Below are positions 1 through 5,383 of a DNA stretch of 5,383 nt, one piece after another (position 1 is the first letter of the stretch; each line of letters starts with the position of its first letter). Position numbers and translations under genes: made by a program. This DNA comes from Bacteroidota bacterium. Lineage in GTDB: Bacteria; Bacteroidota; Ignavibacteria; Kapaibacteriales; UBA2268. Location of the stretch: assembly GCA_027371665.1 (NCBI GenBank), contig DAHXMP010000062.1, positions 1-5,383 on the forward strand, read 5' to 3'. The notes beneath the pieces were generated by a model. That model did not search any database. It was not told the DNA's origin and worked only from the letters and a program-made list of their open reading frames with translations.

Positions 1-82
1 TTCCGCTGCGTTCGTATTTTTTCTTAAATCTTCTTAATGCACGGTCAATGTTTTCATTTGACTGAATGGTTACACCAATCAC
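1..82 (-). CDS. rpsU: 30S ribosomal protein bS21, N-terminal part (cut by window edge)
   Basis: This is the 5' part of the gene for ribosomal protein bS21, a small basic protein of the 30S platform near the 3' end of 16S rRNA that helps initiation. Twenty-seven codons are visible. The peptide begins VIGVTIQSNENIDRAL and continues RRFKKKYERSG, matching the family's N-terminal pattern: a short beta strand, then ENIDRALRRFKKK, then the start of the basic helical region. The start is a GTG at 80-82. An in-frame TAA four codons upstream rules out a longer start, and an ATG overlapping the GTG is out of frame and stops at once. A clear Shine-Dalgarno sequence lies just upstream, inside the end of the preceding gene, whose stop codon is one base away. 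This implies translational coupling. The remaining 35-45 codons expected for the family lie outside the window. Confidence 0.9.
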   Translation of the reverse strand, partial: MIGVTIQSNENIDRALRRFKKKYERSG

Positions 83-83
83 A

Positions 84-500
84 TTATCCTCTTAACTTGT
101 TTGAGAAATTTTCTATTAATCTTTTTTCGTTATTTTTTTCGAACTGAACAAGAATTGCCTTGCCTCCTGTACTTGTAACTTCCTTTGCTCTGACTATTCC
201 AACGTCGTCCCATATTGAATGAAAAATAACATCACCAACCTGATACTCTTCCTTGGGAGAATATTTTCTAGCATCTTCCCGTGATATATGTACAACAGCT
301 CTCGATTTATCAACTTCGGCTTCAATTGCATCCAGGTTAACCAACTGAGAATGTCTGCTTCTTGTACATCTTGCCCATTGATGCCTTCCCTTTTCTGTTT
401 CAATAGGCTCGCCAATAAGCTCATGCTTTGTTTCCTTCATTAAAAAGGGAGAATAAAGCGTGATGTATTTAGCTCTTCTTGATCTCTTTCTTCCCGCCAT
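84..500 (-). CDS. 138-aa basic protein with C-terminal Tudor/KOW-like barrel (CarD/DUF3553-like)
   Basis: I do not recognise a named gene. The N-terminus is strongly basic (MAGRKRSRRAK). Residues 12-60 hold a segment with YSPFLMKETKHELIG and RCTRSRHSQLVNLDAI. Residues 84-131 read like a small beta barrel of the Tudor/KOW/SH3 type (YQVGDVIFHSIWDDVGIV, then ILVQFEKNNEKRLIEN). Similar barrels occur in CarD/CdnL-type RNA-polymerase binders and at the C-terminus of UvrD/PcrA helicases (DUF3553). In related small proteins the N-terminal part is often a zinc ribbon, but here only one Cys is present, so a CxxC zinc site is absent. A nucleic-acid or RNA-polymerase related role is inference. I chose the ATG at 498-500. 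The frame stays open to a TTG at 570-572, but that extension is a Phe/Leu-rich product of A/T tracts and would overlap the likely promoter. The stop is one base before rpsU. Confidence 0.7.
   Translation of the reverse strand: MAGRKRSRRAKYITLYSPFLMKETKHELIGEPIETEKGRHQWARCTRSRHSQLVNLDAIEAEVDKSRAVVHISREDARKYSPKEEYQVGDVIFHSIWDDVGIVRAKEVTSTGGKAILVQFEKNNEKRLIENFSNKLRG
87..92 (-). promoter_or_regulatory. Shine-Dalgarno sequence of rpsU
   Basis: The mRNA reads AGAGGA followed by TAAT and the GTG start of rpsU, a suitable distance for pairing with the 16S rRNA tail. The motif overlaps the last codons and the stop of the upstream gene. None of the other genes whose start is visible has an equally good motif. 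It supports the GTG start and suggests that ribosomes finishing the upstream gene can re-initiate on rpsU. Confidence 0.65.
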
Positions 501-541
501 GATAACGCCAGTTATAATGAAAAATAATAACTTAAGAATTA

Positions 542-573
542 CAAAATTAAAAAAAAATAATTTAATTACCAAA
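542..573 (-). promoter_or_regulatory. Probable Bacteroidota-type promoter (-33 TTTG, -7 TAATTTTG)
   Basis: On the minus strand TTTG (573-570) is followed after exactly 20 bases by TAATTTTG (549-542). This fits the Bacteroidota sigma-ABfr consensus TTTG-N19-21-TAnnTTTG. Transcription would start near 535, leaving a leader of about 35 bases before the ATG at 500. It would drive the 138-aa gene and, through it, rpsU. The match is by eye. The octamer is easy to find in AT-rich DNA, and the correct spacing is what makes this one credible. Confidence 0.5.
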
Positions 574-633
574 TCTTTAATATAACAGGATTTACTCCGT
601 TTGACTAATTATTTAGAAACTAAAGAATTGAAG

Positions 634-1713
634 TTAATCGTGATTCATGGACAAAATATCTTTTAATTTATTGATATTTGGTATTGGTGTTGGGTCAATT
701 TCATTTAAAACAGCAAGATAATAGCTTACCCAATCTCCCAGATATATCAAGTCGAAAATTCTTGTTAATAAATAATCTGCGTTACTATGTAATTTTATTA
801 TCTGATTTGTCATTGGTTTCAAAATATCTTCCAGGGCATTGAATCTTAATTTAATTCTGTCGTTATCTTCCAAATCTTTCAGGAATATTATGCTGTAATT
901 CTTTCCGAAATTAACAGGATTTGAAAAAGCATTAATTTCATTATGATTCATTTCAGGAAGATAATTCCCAAAAGCAAGGTATTTGGCATTTTCCTGGATT
1001 TGCCCTCTCCAACGTAAATTCACTATATCCATTCGTTCAACCGATGAATAAATAACAGGAATGGTACCATTTAATTTTTCTGCTAAATGATAGGCTTCAT
1101 TATCAGATGATAAGCTCGAAAATTCATCAGACCTTTTTTTAATCAACAGGATTAATTCATCAATTGCCATTTCGGTCGTTTTGACTGCTTCCCCTTGATA
1201 AGCCCCGGACTTCATTAAAAGGTACAACATTGTAAAAAATGAAAAACCTAAAGCACAACGTGGCTGGTATCCTGAAGGTATTTTAATAACCGGGGTATTA
1301 TTTTTCTTTGCTAATGATTCGAGTTCACCACCGGTAGTTATACAAACAATATTTTGGGATTTGTTTAAAGCAGTTTTGTAAGCGGTTATTGTTTCTTCTG
1401 TACCACCAGAATAAGAGCTAACAATTACATTTGCATTTTCATCTATGTTCCCCGGAAGGATATAATTTCTAATAACAGAAAACGATAAATGGTCAGCACC
1501 CTTTAGTACACTTGAATATGAACGAATCAAATCGCCCCCGATGGCAGAACCTCCCATTCCCAGAATAACAAAATTTTTTGATTCAATTTTATTTGGAAAT
1601 CCCGGTGCTTTCTTTCCAATGTTAATAGCATCTTCGATTTGAGCAGGAAAATTTTTCAGAATTGCAAACATGTTCTGCAAATCAATTTGTTCAAGTTTCT
1701 GTTGAGTAATCAT
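634..1713 (-). CDS. bifunctional phosphoglucose/phosphomannose isomerase (SIS domain)
   Basis: A 359-aa cytoplasmic enzyme expected to interconvert glucose-6-P or mannose-6-P with fructose-6-P, feeding glycolysis and GDP-mannose synthesis. Two SIS domains are visible. The first has the phosphate-binding loops GGSAIGG (54-60) and SSYSGGTEET (99-108), followed by PRCALG (151-156). The second has QENAK (240-244), EMNHNE (254-259) and the C-terminal DPTPIPNINKLK (340-351). These match the archaeal-type PGI/PMI family studied in Pyrobaculum aerophilum. By motif, Arg152, Glu241, His257, Thr342 and Lys349 correspond to its active-site Arg, Glu, His, Thr and Lys, so the enzyme looks intact. The length is slightly above the archaeal form (about 300 aa) and usual for bacterial members. 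The ATG at 1711-1713 has only a weak AGG upstream. The gap to the lipoprotein gene before it is 68 bp, so co-transcription is possible but not certain. Confidence 0.92.
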   Translation of the reverse strand: MITQQKLEQIDLQNMFAILKNFPAQIEDAINIGKKAPGFPNKIESKNFVILGMGGSAIGGDLIRSYSSVLKGADHLSFSVIRNYILPGNIDENANVIVSSYSGGTEETITAYKTALNKSQNIVCITTGGELESLAKKNNTPVIKIPSGYQPRCALGFSFFTMLYLLMKSGAYQGEAVKTTEMAIDELILLIKKRSDEFSSLSSDNEAYHLAEKLNGTIPVIYSSVERMDIVNLRWRGQIQENAKYLAFGNYLPEMNHNEINAFSNPVNFGKNYSIIFLKDLEDNDRIKLRFNALEDILKPMTNQIIKLHSNADYLLTRIFDLIYLGDWVSYYLAVLNEIDPTPIPNINKLKDILSMNHD

Positions 1714-1739
1714 TTTTAGCCTAATTAAATAATAAAATG

Positions 1740-1747
1740 CAAAATTA
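1740..1747 (-). promoter_or_regulatory. Possible -7 element (TAATTTTG) upstream of the isomerase gene
   Basis: A TAATTTTG octamer lies 26 bases before the isomerase ATG. Another copy at 1772-1779 supplies a TTTG upstream, but the spacer is 24 bases, longer than the usual 19-21. This could be a weak internal promoter separating the isomerase from the receptor/lipoprotein operon, or chance in AT-rich DNA. Confidence 0.25.
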
Positions 1748-1781
1748 AGAATTCAAACCGATAAATTATTTCAAAATTAAT

Positions 1782-2666
1782 TTATGGTTGATTTTTAATT
1801 AGGAAGGTTGTACCCCTTGCTACAGAGGCAGAGCCGAACACGCCAAGCCCTTTCTTAATATTGCTTAGTTTTGAGTCGTATTGGTTTTTTGTCAAATGCT
1901 GTATTACCCAATTAAGATAATTCGGGTCGGGAGCGTAGACAGACACCTGCTGAAGTCCGAACCATTTAAAAAAGAGCCAGACTACCGGAACCTTAGTATT
2001 CGGAACGAACATAGTATTTGTAATTTCTTTACCTCTTGCACCCTCGGAGTAAGGCTTAAAAACACGCCTGTTCATTTCATCGGTGGGAGGATGCAAATAT
2101 TTCCCGTAATAAAGAGTATCGAGACATTTAACAGTTATAATATAAAAATTTATATCCGGAACTTTCTCCCATTCCAGCCTATACGTATCTAATGGAGGTA
2201 GATTTATTGTGTCTTTCGGATAATACAACGAATCGAGTTCAGGACTTAGATATTTTATAGTACCGGGTGTAGTTGTTTCGGCATATATTGTGTCTGGATA
2301 ACCGGGAATGGTTATTTGTAATTTATAATGTGTATTTGGTTTAACAAGATATGTCGAATCCGGATAATAATATCCCTGATCACCGCCTGTATCTATCTTG
2401 AGTTCAAAAACCTGACCATCTCCAATTATTTTAACATCGGCATCTCTAATCAGACTGTTAGCATAGCTGAATGAATCTGCTACCGGTTGAGTATTCATAA
2501 GGACAATATCTTTGATAGGTTCATTGACAAGAAGGTAAGCTTCGACGAATTTCTGCTCAATATAATCAGTCGGCACTGGGTCAGCACATGAACTTAAAAT
2601 GAATACTCCTGTGATAATAAGAAAAAGAATTATATAATTAAATTTATTATTTGTTTTCATAATCAT
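1782..2666 (-). CDS. DUF4249-like outer-envelope lipoprotein
   Basis: A 294-aa lipoprotein of the type found next to TonB-dependent receptors in Bacteroidota. The N-terminus has a basic start (KTNNKFN), a hydrophobic stretch at about 11-24 and the lipobox LSSC, so Cys27 should become the lipidated residue 1. The mature part is beta-rich. It contains YLVKPNTHYKL followed by ITIPGYPDTIYAETTTPGTI (106-137), and ends near GLGVFGSASV (273-282), which resembles the conserved close of DUF4249 proteins (family assigned from memory). The function of DUF4249 is not established; location and pairing suggest a surface or periplasmic accessory to the receptor encoded 19 bp upstream. Two starts are possible. 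The ATG at 2664-2666 gives MIMKTNN. The ATG at 2658-2660 gives MKTNN, with a GGGA five bases upstream, and may be the real one. Either leaves the signal peptide intact. Confidence 0.8.
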   Translation of the reverse strand: MIMKTNNKFNYIILFLIITGVFILSSCADPVPTDYIEQKFVEAYLLVNEPIKDIVLMNTQPVADSFSYANSLIRDADVKIIGDGQVFELKIDTGGDQGYYYPDSTYLVKPNTHYKLQITIPGYPDTIYAETTTPGTIKYLSPELDSLYYPKDTINLPPLDTYRLEWEKVPDINFYIITVKCLDTLYYGKYLHPPTDEMNRRVFKPYSEGARGKEITNTMFVPNTKVPVVWLFFKWFGLQQVSVYAPDPNYLNWVIQHLTKNQYDSKLSNIKKGLGVFGSASVARGTTFLIKNQP

Positions 2667-2685
2667 CCCAAAAGTTAAATCTTTA

Positions 2686-4998
2686 TCAAAATTTCATTTC
2701 AAATGATAAAGAAGGAAGAATAGGCAATAGCCTTACATCTTCGACAGTCGTTACTTCGTTTCTTGTATTATAATACCTGAACCAAATATCCCTCCTGTCG
2801 TAAACATTATAGATATCCAGTATTACCCTTGATGGCATATCAAAAAGTTTTAATGAATAACTTGCATTAAGATTTAATTGATGGGATGGAGGAAGCCTTA
2901 AACCATATCTTTGGGAAGGGATAATCATTCCCCTGCCATAATTGTCGTCCGGCAAACGGGATTGCAGCCTTGAAGTAGCACCGGTATAAGACTGTCCCGA
3001 CTGAAAGATGAATGATCCTCCGAACTCCCACCTGTCGTTATATTTGTATTGAACAACAATTTTAAAATCATGACGCCTGTCATATTTTGGCCTGAATTCC
3101 TGCCCGTTATTAATACTGTCAAATTTAGCATAGATATATCCGAGGGCATATCCTACCCATCCGGTCAATCTTCCGAATTTTTTTTGTAAAAAGATGTCTG
3201 CACCGTAAGAATCAGCATTCCCGAAATAAAAAATATCAGCTACATTAGCACCCTCTATAGTATTAGTATTAATTTCATTAATATTATACATCTTTTTATA
3301 ATAGACATCGAAATTAAGGCCATAACCGTCGAAAGGTTCAGACTCGATACTGAAAATATAGTGAACAGCACTGCTGATTGGAGCAGTTGAATCAGTCGGT
3401 AGCCATGTATCAAAAAACGAAAAATCGGGTTGAGAAGCAAGCCTTAAATTCTGATGATAAATACCCCATGCTGCTTTAAATGCAATATTATCCTGGAATT
3501 GGTACCTGATTGCCAGCCTCGGGTCCCATGTTAACACTTTTCTCATATCCCAGTAATTAGCTCTTAATCCGGTCTGGAGGGATAATAAATCGGTTATCCT
3601 GTAATTAATTTGTCCATAAAAGCTGTGGTTCCAATCCCGGATTGCAAGATTGATAGCTCCACCCGAAGTTCCTGATACTGTTGAATCAACCTGACCGGTA
3701 TAGTTTTGTAGGTAATCGAATAAATATCTCGTTGACTCAAATCCAAATTTGGAAGTGATCATTTCCGATACAAACCACTCTGCTGAACCTTTGAGCGTAT
3801 AATCAGTAATAGTATTGTCAATAATAAATTGATACCCTGATTCATCTCCGATAAACTCATTCTGATAGTGACTACCACTCAAATTTAATGTCGTAAACAG
3901 ACTGCCTCCGAATATATGAGTCCACCTTCCTGAAATAAGCTTATTCCCGATATTCATATTAAAATTCGTACCGAAACTGTTGTAACTCAGAGCATCTGCA
4001 CTCATGAAACCACTGACAAATAATTTATCGTTGTTACCAAAATTCTGCGTAACCTTAGCATTCAAATCATAAAAGTTATAATCAGGTAACGGGTTGAGTG
4101 GGTCCTTCGGTATGATAGCTTTTATAAGTTCAAGGTATGTTCTTCTCCCGCCAACAAACCATGAACCGTTAAACAATGGCCCCTCAAGGGATAATTTAGA
4201 AGAAATAATTCCAACGCCAGCCATACCGTCAAAATTATTACGGTTCCCATCTTTTTGTGTTATGTTAAGCACCGAAGAAAGCCTTCCACCGTATTCTGCA
4301 GGATACCCCCCCTTAATTAACTCTACATCCTTAATTGCATCTGAATTGAAAGTTGAAATAAATCCGAAAAGATGAGTCGGATTATATACAACTGAGCCAT
4401 CAACCAGAACAAGGTTCTCATCAGGGGAGCCTCCCCAAATATATAAACCGCTTGAAATTTGCGAGGAAGTCAATATACCGGGAATATATTGCAGAGACCT
4501 GAAAACATCTGATTCTCCACCGATACGAATTTCTTTAATCTGCTGAATCGGAACATCAATTTTACTTACTGTAATTTCTCTTTTCTCAACATCCCGGTCT
4601 GCCTCGACTGATATTGATTCAGTAGTGATGGATACAGGTTCAAGCTTAAATTGTTTCCGGACATTCTCATTTAGTTTGAACTTCATTTTTATTGTTTGTT
4701 TTTTGTACCCTATATATGTTACAGTTATATCGTAAGCTCCGGGGGGAATGCTTGTTATGGAAAAGAAACCGCTTTTATTTGTGAAAGAACCTATCTTTAA
4801 CTCTTTTATTTCAATAGTAGCACCGACAAGGGTTTCACCGGTTTTAACATCAATAACATAACCGCTGATGGTAGCATCAGAACCAGATGGTTCGGCTGCT
4901 ATAAGAAATTTCGATGGAATCTGTAAAAGTAACCAAAAGAAACAAACCTTTATATATAACTTTATTTTAAATTTATTAAATATTGAACTTTTTTTCAC
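2686..4998 (-). CDS. TonB-dependent outer-membrane receptor with N-terminal carboxypeptidase-like domain
   Basis: A 770-aa outer-membrane active transporter powered by TonB-ExbB-ExbD. The substrate cannot be read from sequence. Residues 1-35 are a signal peptide (MKKSS..., hydrophobic 14-34, likely cut after IAA). Residues 43-118 form a CarboxypepD_reg-like/CNA-B-type beta domain (ISGYVIDVKTGETLVGATIE; GFFSITSIPPGAYDITVTYIGY). Residues 127-133, ESISVEA, look like a TonB box. The plug spans about 145-248, with IWGGSPDENLVLVDG and the diagnostic ELIKGGYPAEYGGRLSSVLNI end. The barrel covers about 255-770 and ends in SFEMKF, whose terminal Phe fits the BAM signal. It is shorter than SusC-type proteins (about 1000 aa) and no SusD gene follows. 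A DUF4249 lipoprotein follows instead, 19 bp downstream. The start is GTG (4996-4998). No upstream in-frame ATG was seen and there is no Shine-Dalgarno motif. The gene is intact. Confidence 0.93.
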   Translation of the reverse strand: MKKSSIFNKFKIKLYIKVCFFWLLLQIPSKFLIAAEPSGSDATISGYVIDVKTGETLVGATIEIKELKIGSFTNKSGFFSITSIPPGAYDITVTYIGYKKQTIKMKFKLNENVRKQFKLEPVSITTESISVEADRDVEKREITVSKIDVPIQQIKEIRIGGESDVFRSLQYIPGILTSSQISSGLYIWGGSPDENLVLVDGSVVYNPTHLFGFISTFNSDAIKDVELIKGGYPAEYGGRLSSVLNITQKDGNRNNFDGMAGVGIISSKLSLEGPLFNGSWFVGGRRTYLELIKAIIPKDPLNPLPDYNFYDLNAKVTQNFGNNDKLFVSGFMSADALSYNSFGTNFNMNIGNKLISGRWTHIFGGSLFTTLNLSGSHYQNEFIGDESGYQFIIDNTITDYTLKGSAEWFVSEMITSKFGFESTRYLFDYLQNYTGQVDSTVSGTSGGAINLAIRDWNHSFYGQINYRITDLLSLQTGLRANYWDMRKVLTWDPRLAIRYQFQDNIAFKAAWGIYHQNLRLASQPDFSFFDTWLPTDSTAPISSAVHYIFSIESEPFDGYGLNFDVYYKKMYNINEINTNTIEGANVADIFYFGNADSYGADIFLQKKFGRLTGWVGYALGYIYAKFDSINNGQEFRPKYDRRHDFKIVVQYKYNDRWEFGGSFIFQSGQSYTGATSRLQSRLPDDNYGRGMIIPSQRYGLRLPPSHQLNLNASYSLKLFDMPSRVILDIYNVYDRRDIWFRYYNTRNEVTTVEDVRLLPILPSLSFEMKF

Positions 4999-5146
4999 AA
5001 TGCTTAAATAAAGAATTACACTTATTAGATAAAAATAAATTAATACTTTGCTATAACGAAATGAATTATGAATTGTTTCAGAAAGTTTTGTGTTATTAAT
5101 TTCACATATACCTATATATTGGAAAAATCAAAATCAAATTAAAAAA
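4999..5146. other. Intergenic region upstream of the receptor operon
   Basis: These 148 bases separate the end of the unknown gene from the receptor start and should hold the promoter of the receptor/lipoprotein operon. I see no TTTG-N20-TAnnTTTG pair. The nearest is TGATTTTG on the minus strand at 5136-5129, which misses the conserved A and has no partner. No GC-rich hairpin with a T tract follows the upstream gene, so readthrough cannot be excluded. The region is very AT-rich and carries a short AT palindrome near 5105-5120. Confidence 0.4.
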
Positions 5147-5383
5147 TCATGAATTAAGATTTAAAGTTTCATCATTAAACTCGAGGTTTCGGATTGAATA
5201 CTCTACTTCTTCGATAACACTTATCTCAACCTTTCCGGGTGTATATATGAATCTGCCGCTGCCATTCTGTCTGTTTACCCAAGACGTGATAATTTTTAAT
5301 TCATTAATGTCATCAAGAGAAAAATGTAATTTGGAGTCATTATTCCCATTAAAATACACTTCATGAACATGCTTAAGAATAGT
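5147..5383 (-). CDS. Hypothetical protein, C-terminal part (cut by window edge)
   Basis: An open frame enters from the window edge and ends at TGA (5147-5149), giving 78 visible residues. A GTG at 5357-5359 exists, but the frame stays open through codons TILKHVHE before it, so the real start is probably outside the window. The visible part is soluble-looking and acidic toward its end, with alternating segments such as LHFSLDDINELKIITSWVNR, GRFIYTPGKVEISVIEE and VEYSIRNLEFNDE. No transmembrane segment, cysteine motif or repeat is seen. I do not recognise the family and give no function. It is on the same strand as the receptor operon but 148 bp upstream, so it is probably a separate transcription unit. 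Confidence 0.6.
   Translation of the reverse strand, partial: TILKHVHEVYFNGNNDSKLHFSLDDINELKIITSWVNRQNGSGRFIYTPGKVEISVIEEVEYSIRNLEFNDETLNLNS

Noticed and set aside
194..424. Minus-strand 76-codon frame inside the 138-aa gene
   Set aside because: It is a different frame within a gene that has a coherent protein product.
607..630. Small inverted repeat (TTTAG-TTT-CTAAA) after the isomerase stop as a terminator
   Set aside because: Only a five-base-pair AT-rich stem with a three-base loop and no clean T tract directly after it; too weak to call.
1881..2192. Plus-strand open frame of 103 codons
   Set aside because: It lies wholly inside the lipoprotein gene on the opposite strand and its product has no recognisable domain or start signal.
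4094..4375. Plus-strand open frame of 93 codons
   Set aside because: It is antisense to the receptor's plug/barrel region, whose protein sequence is clearly conserved, so this is a shadow frame.
2686..4998. SusC-type glycan receptor of a polysaccharide utilisation locus
   Set aside because: The protein is far shorter than SusC, no SusD-like gene follows, and no glycoside hydrolase or regulator lies nearby.
5105..5120. AT palindrome CATATACCTATATAT as an operator or terminator
   Set aside because: The arms are short alternating AT with almost no loop, common by chance in DNA this AT-rich.
5129..5136. TGATTTTG as the -7 element of the receptor operon
   Set aside because: It lacks the conserved A at position 2 and has no correctly spaced TTTG; it is also about 130 bases from the start codon.

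Overview
The window is an AT-rich stretch (about two-thirds A+T by eye). All six genes I can support lie on the minus strand, so the biological reading order runs from high to low coordinates. The gene content points to the Bacteroidota/Ignavibacteria/Chlorobi (FCB) group. The evidence is a TonB-dependent receptor with an N-terminal carboxypeptidase-like domain paired with a DUF4249-type lipoprotein, mostly absent Shine-Dalgarno sequences, and a good match to the Bacteroidota -33/-7 promoter (TTTG-N20-TAATTTTG). The bS21 N-terminus (VIGVTIQ...) looks more like Ignavibacteria/Chlorobi relatives than classical Bacteroidia, but that lineage call is an inference.

Layout in transcription order: (1) 5383-5147, the C-terminal 78 residues of a protein I do not recognise, cut by the window edge. 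(2) 5146-4999, an intergenic region with no confident promoter or terminator. (3) 4998-2686, a 770-aa TonB-dependent outer-membrane receptor. (4) 2666-1782, a DUF4249-like lipoprotein 19 bp downstream, almost certainly in the same operon. (5) 1713-634, a SIS-domain bifunctional phosphoglucose/phosphomannose isomerase. (6) 500-84, a 138-aa basic protein with a Tudor/KOW-like C-terminal barrel, behind its own likely promoter. (7) 82-1, the start of rpsU (ribosomal protein bS21), one base after the preceding stop codon and running off the window.

The receptor and lipoprotein form an envelope uptake unit of unknown substrate. The isomerase is cytoplasmic sugar-phosphate metabolism and may simply be a neighbour. 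The 138-aa gene and rpsU look like a separate, translationally coupled unit. rpsU is the only gene here with a clear Shine-Dalgarno sequence, which fits what is known of bS21 control in Bacteroidota. I found no tRNA, rRNA, CRISPR, insertion sequence or convincing defence system. The region is mostly ordinary, and its interesting points are regulatory details around the 138-aa gene and rpsU.
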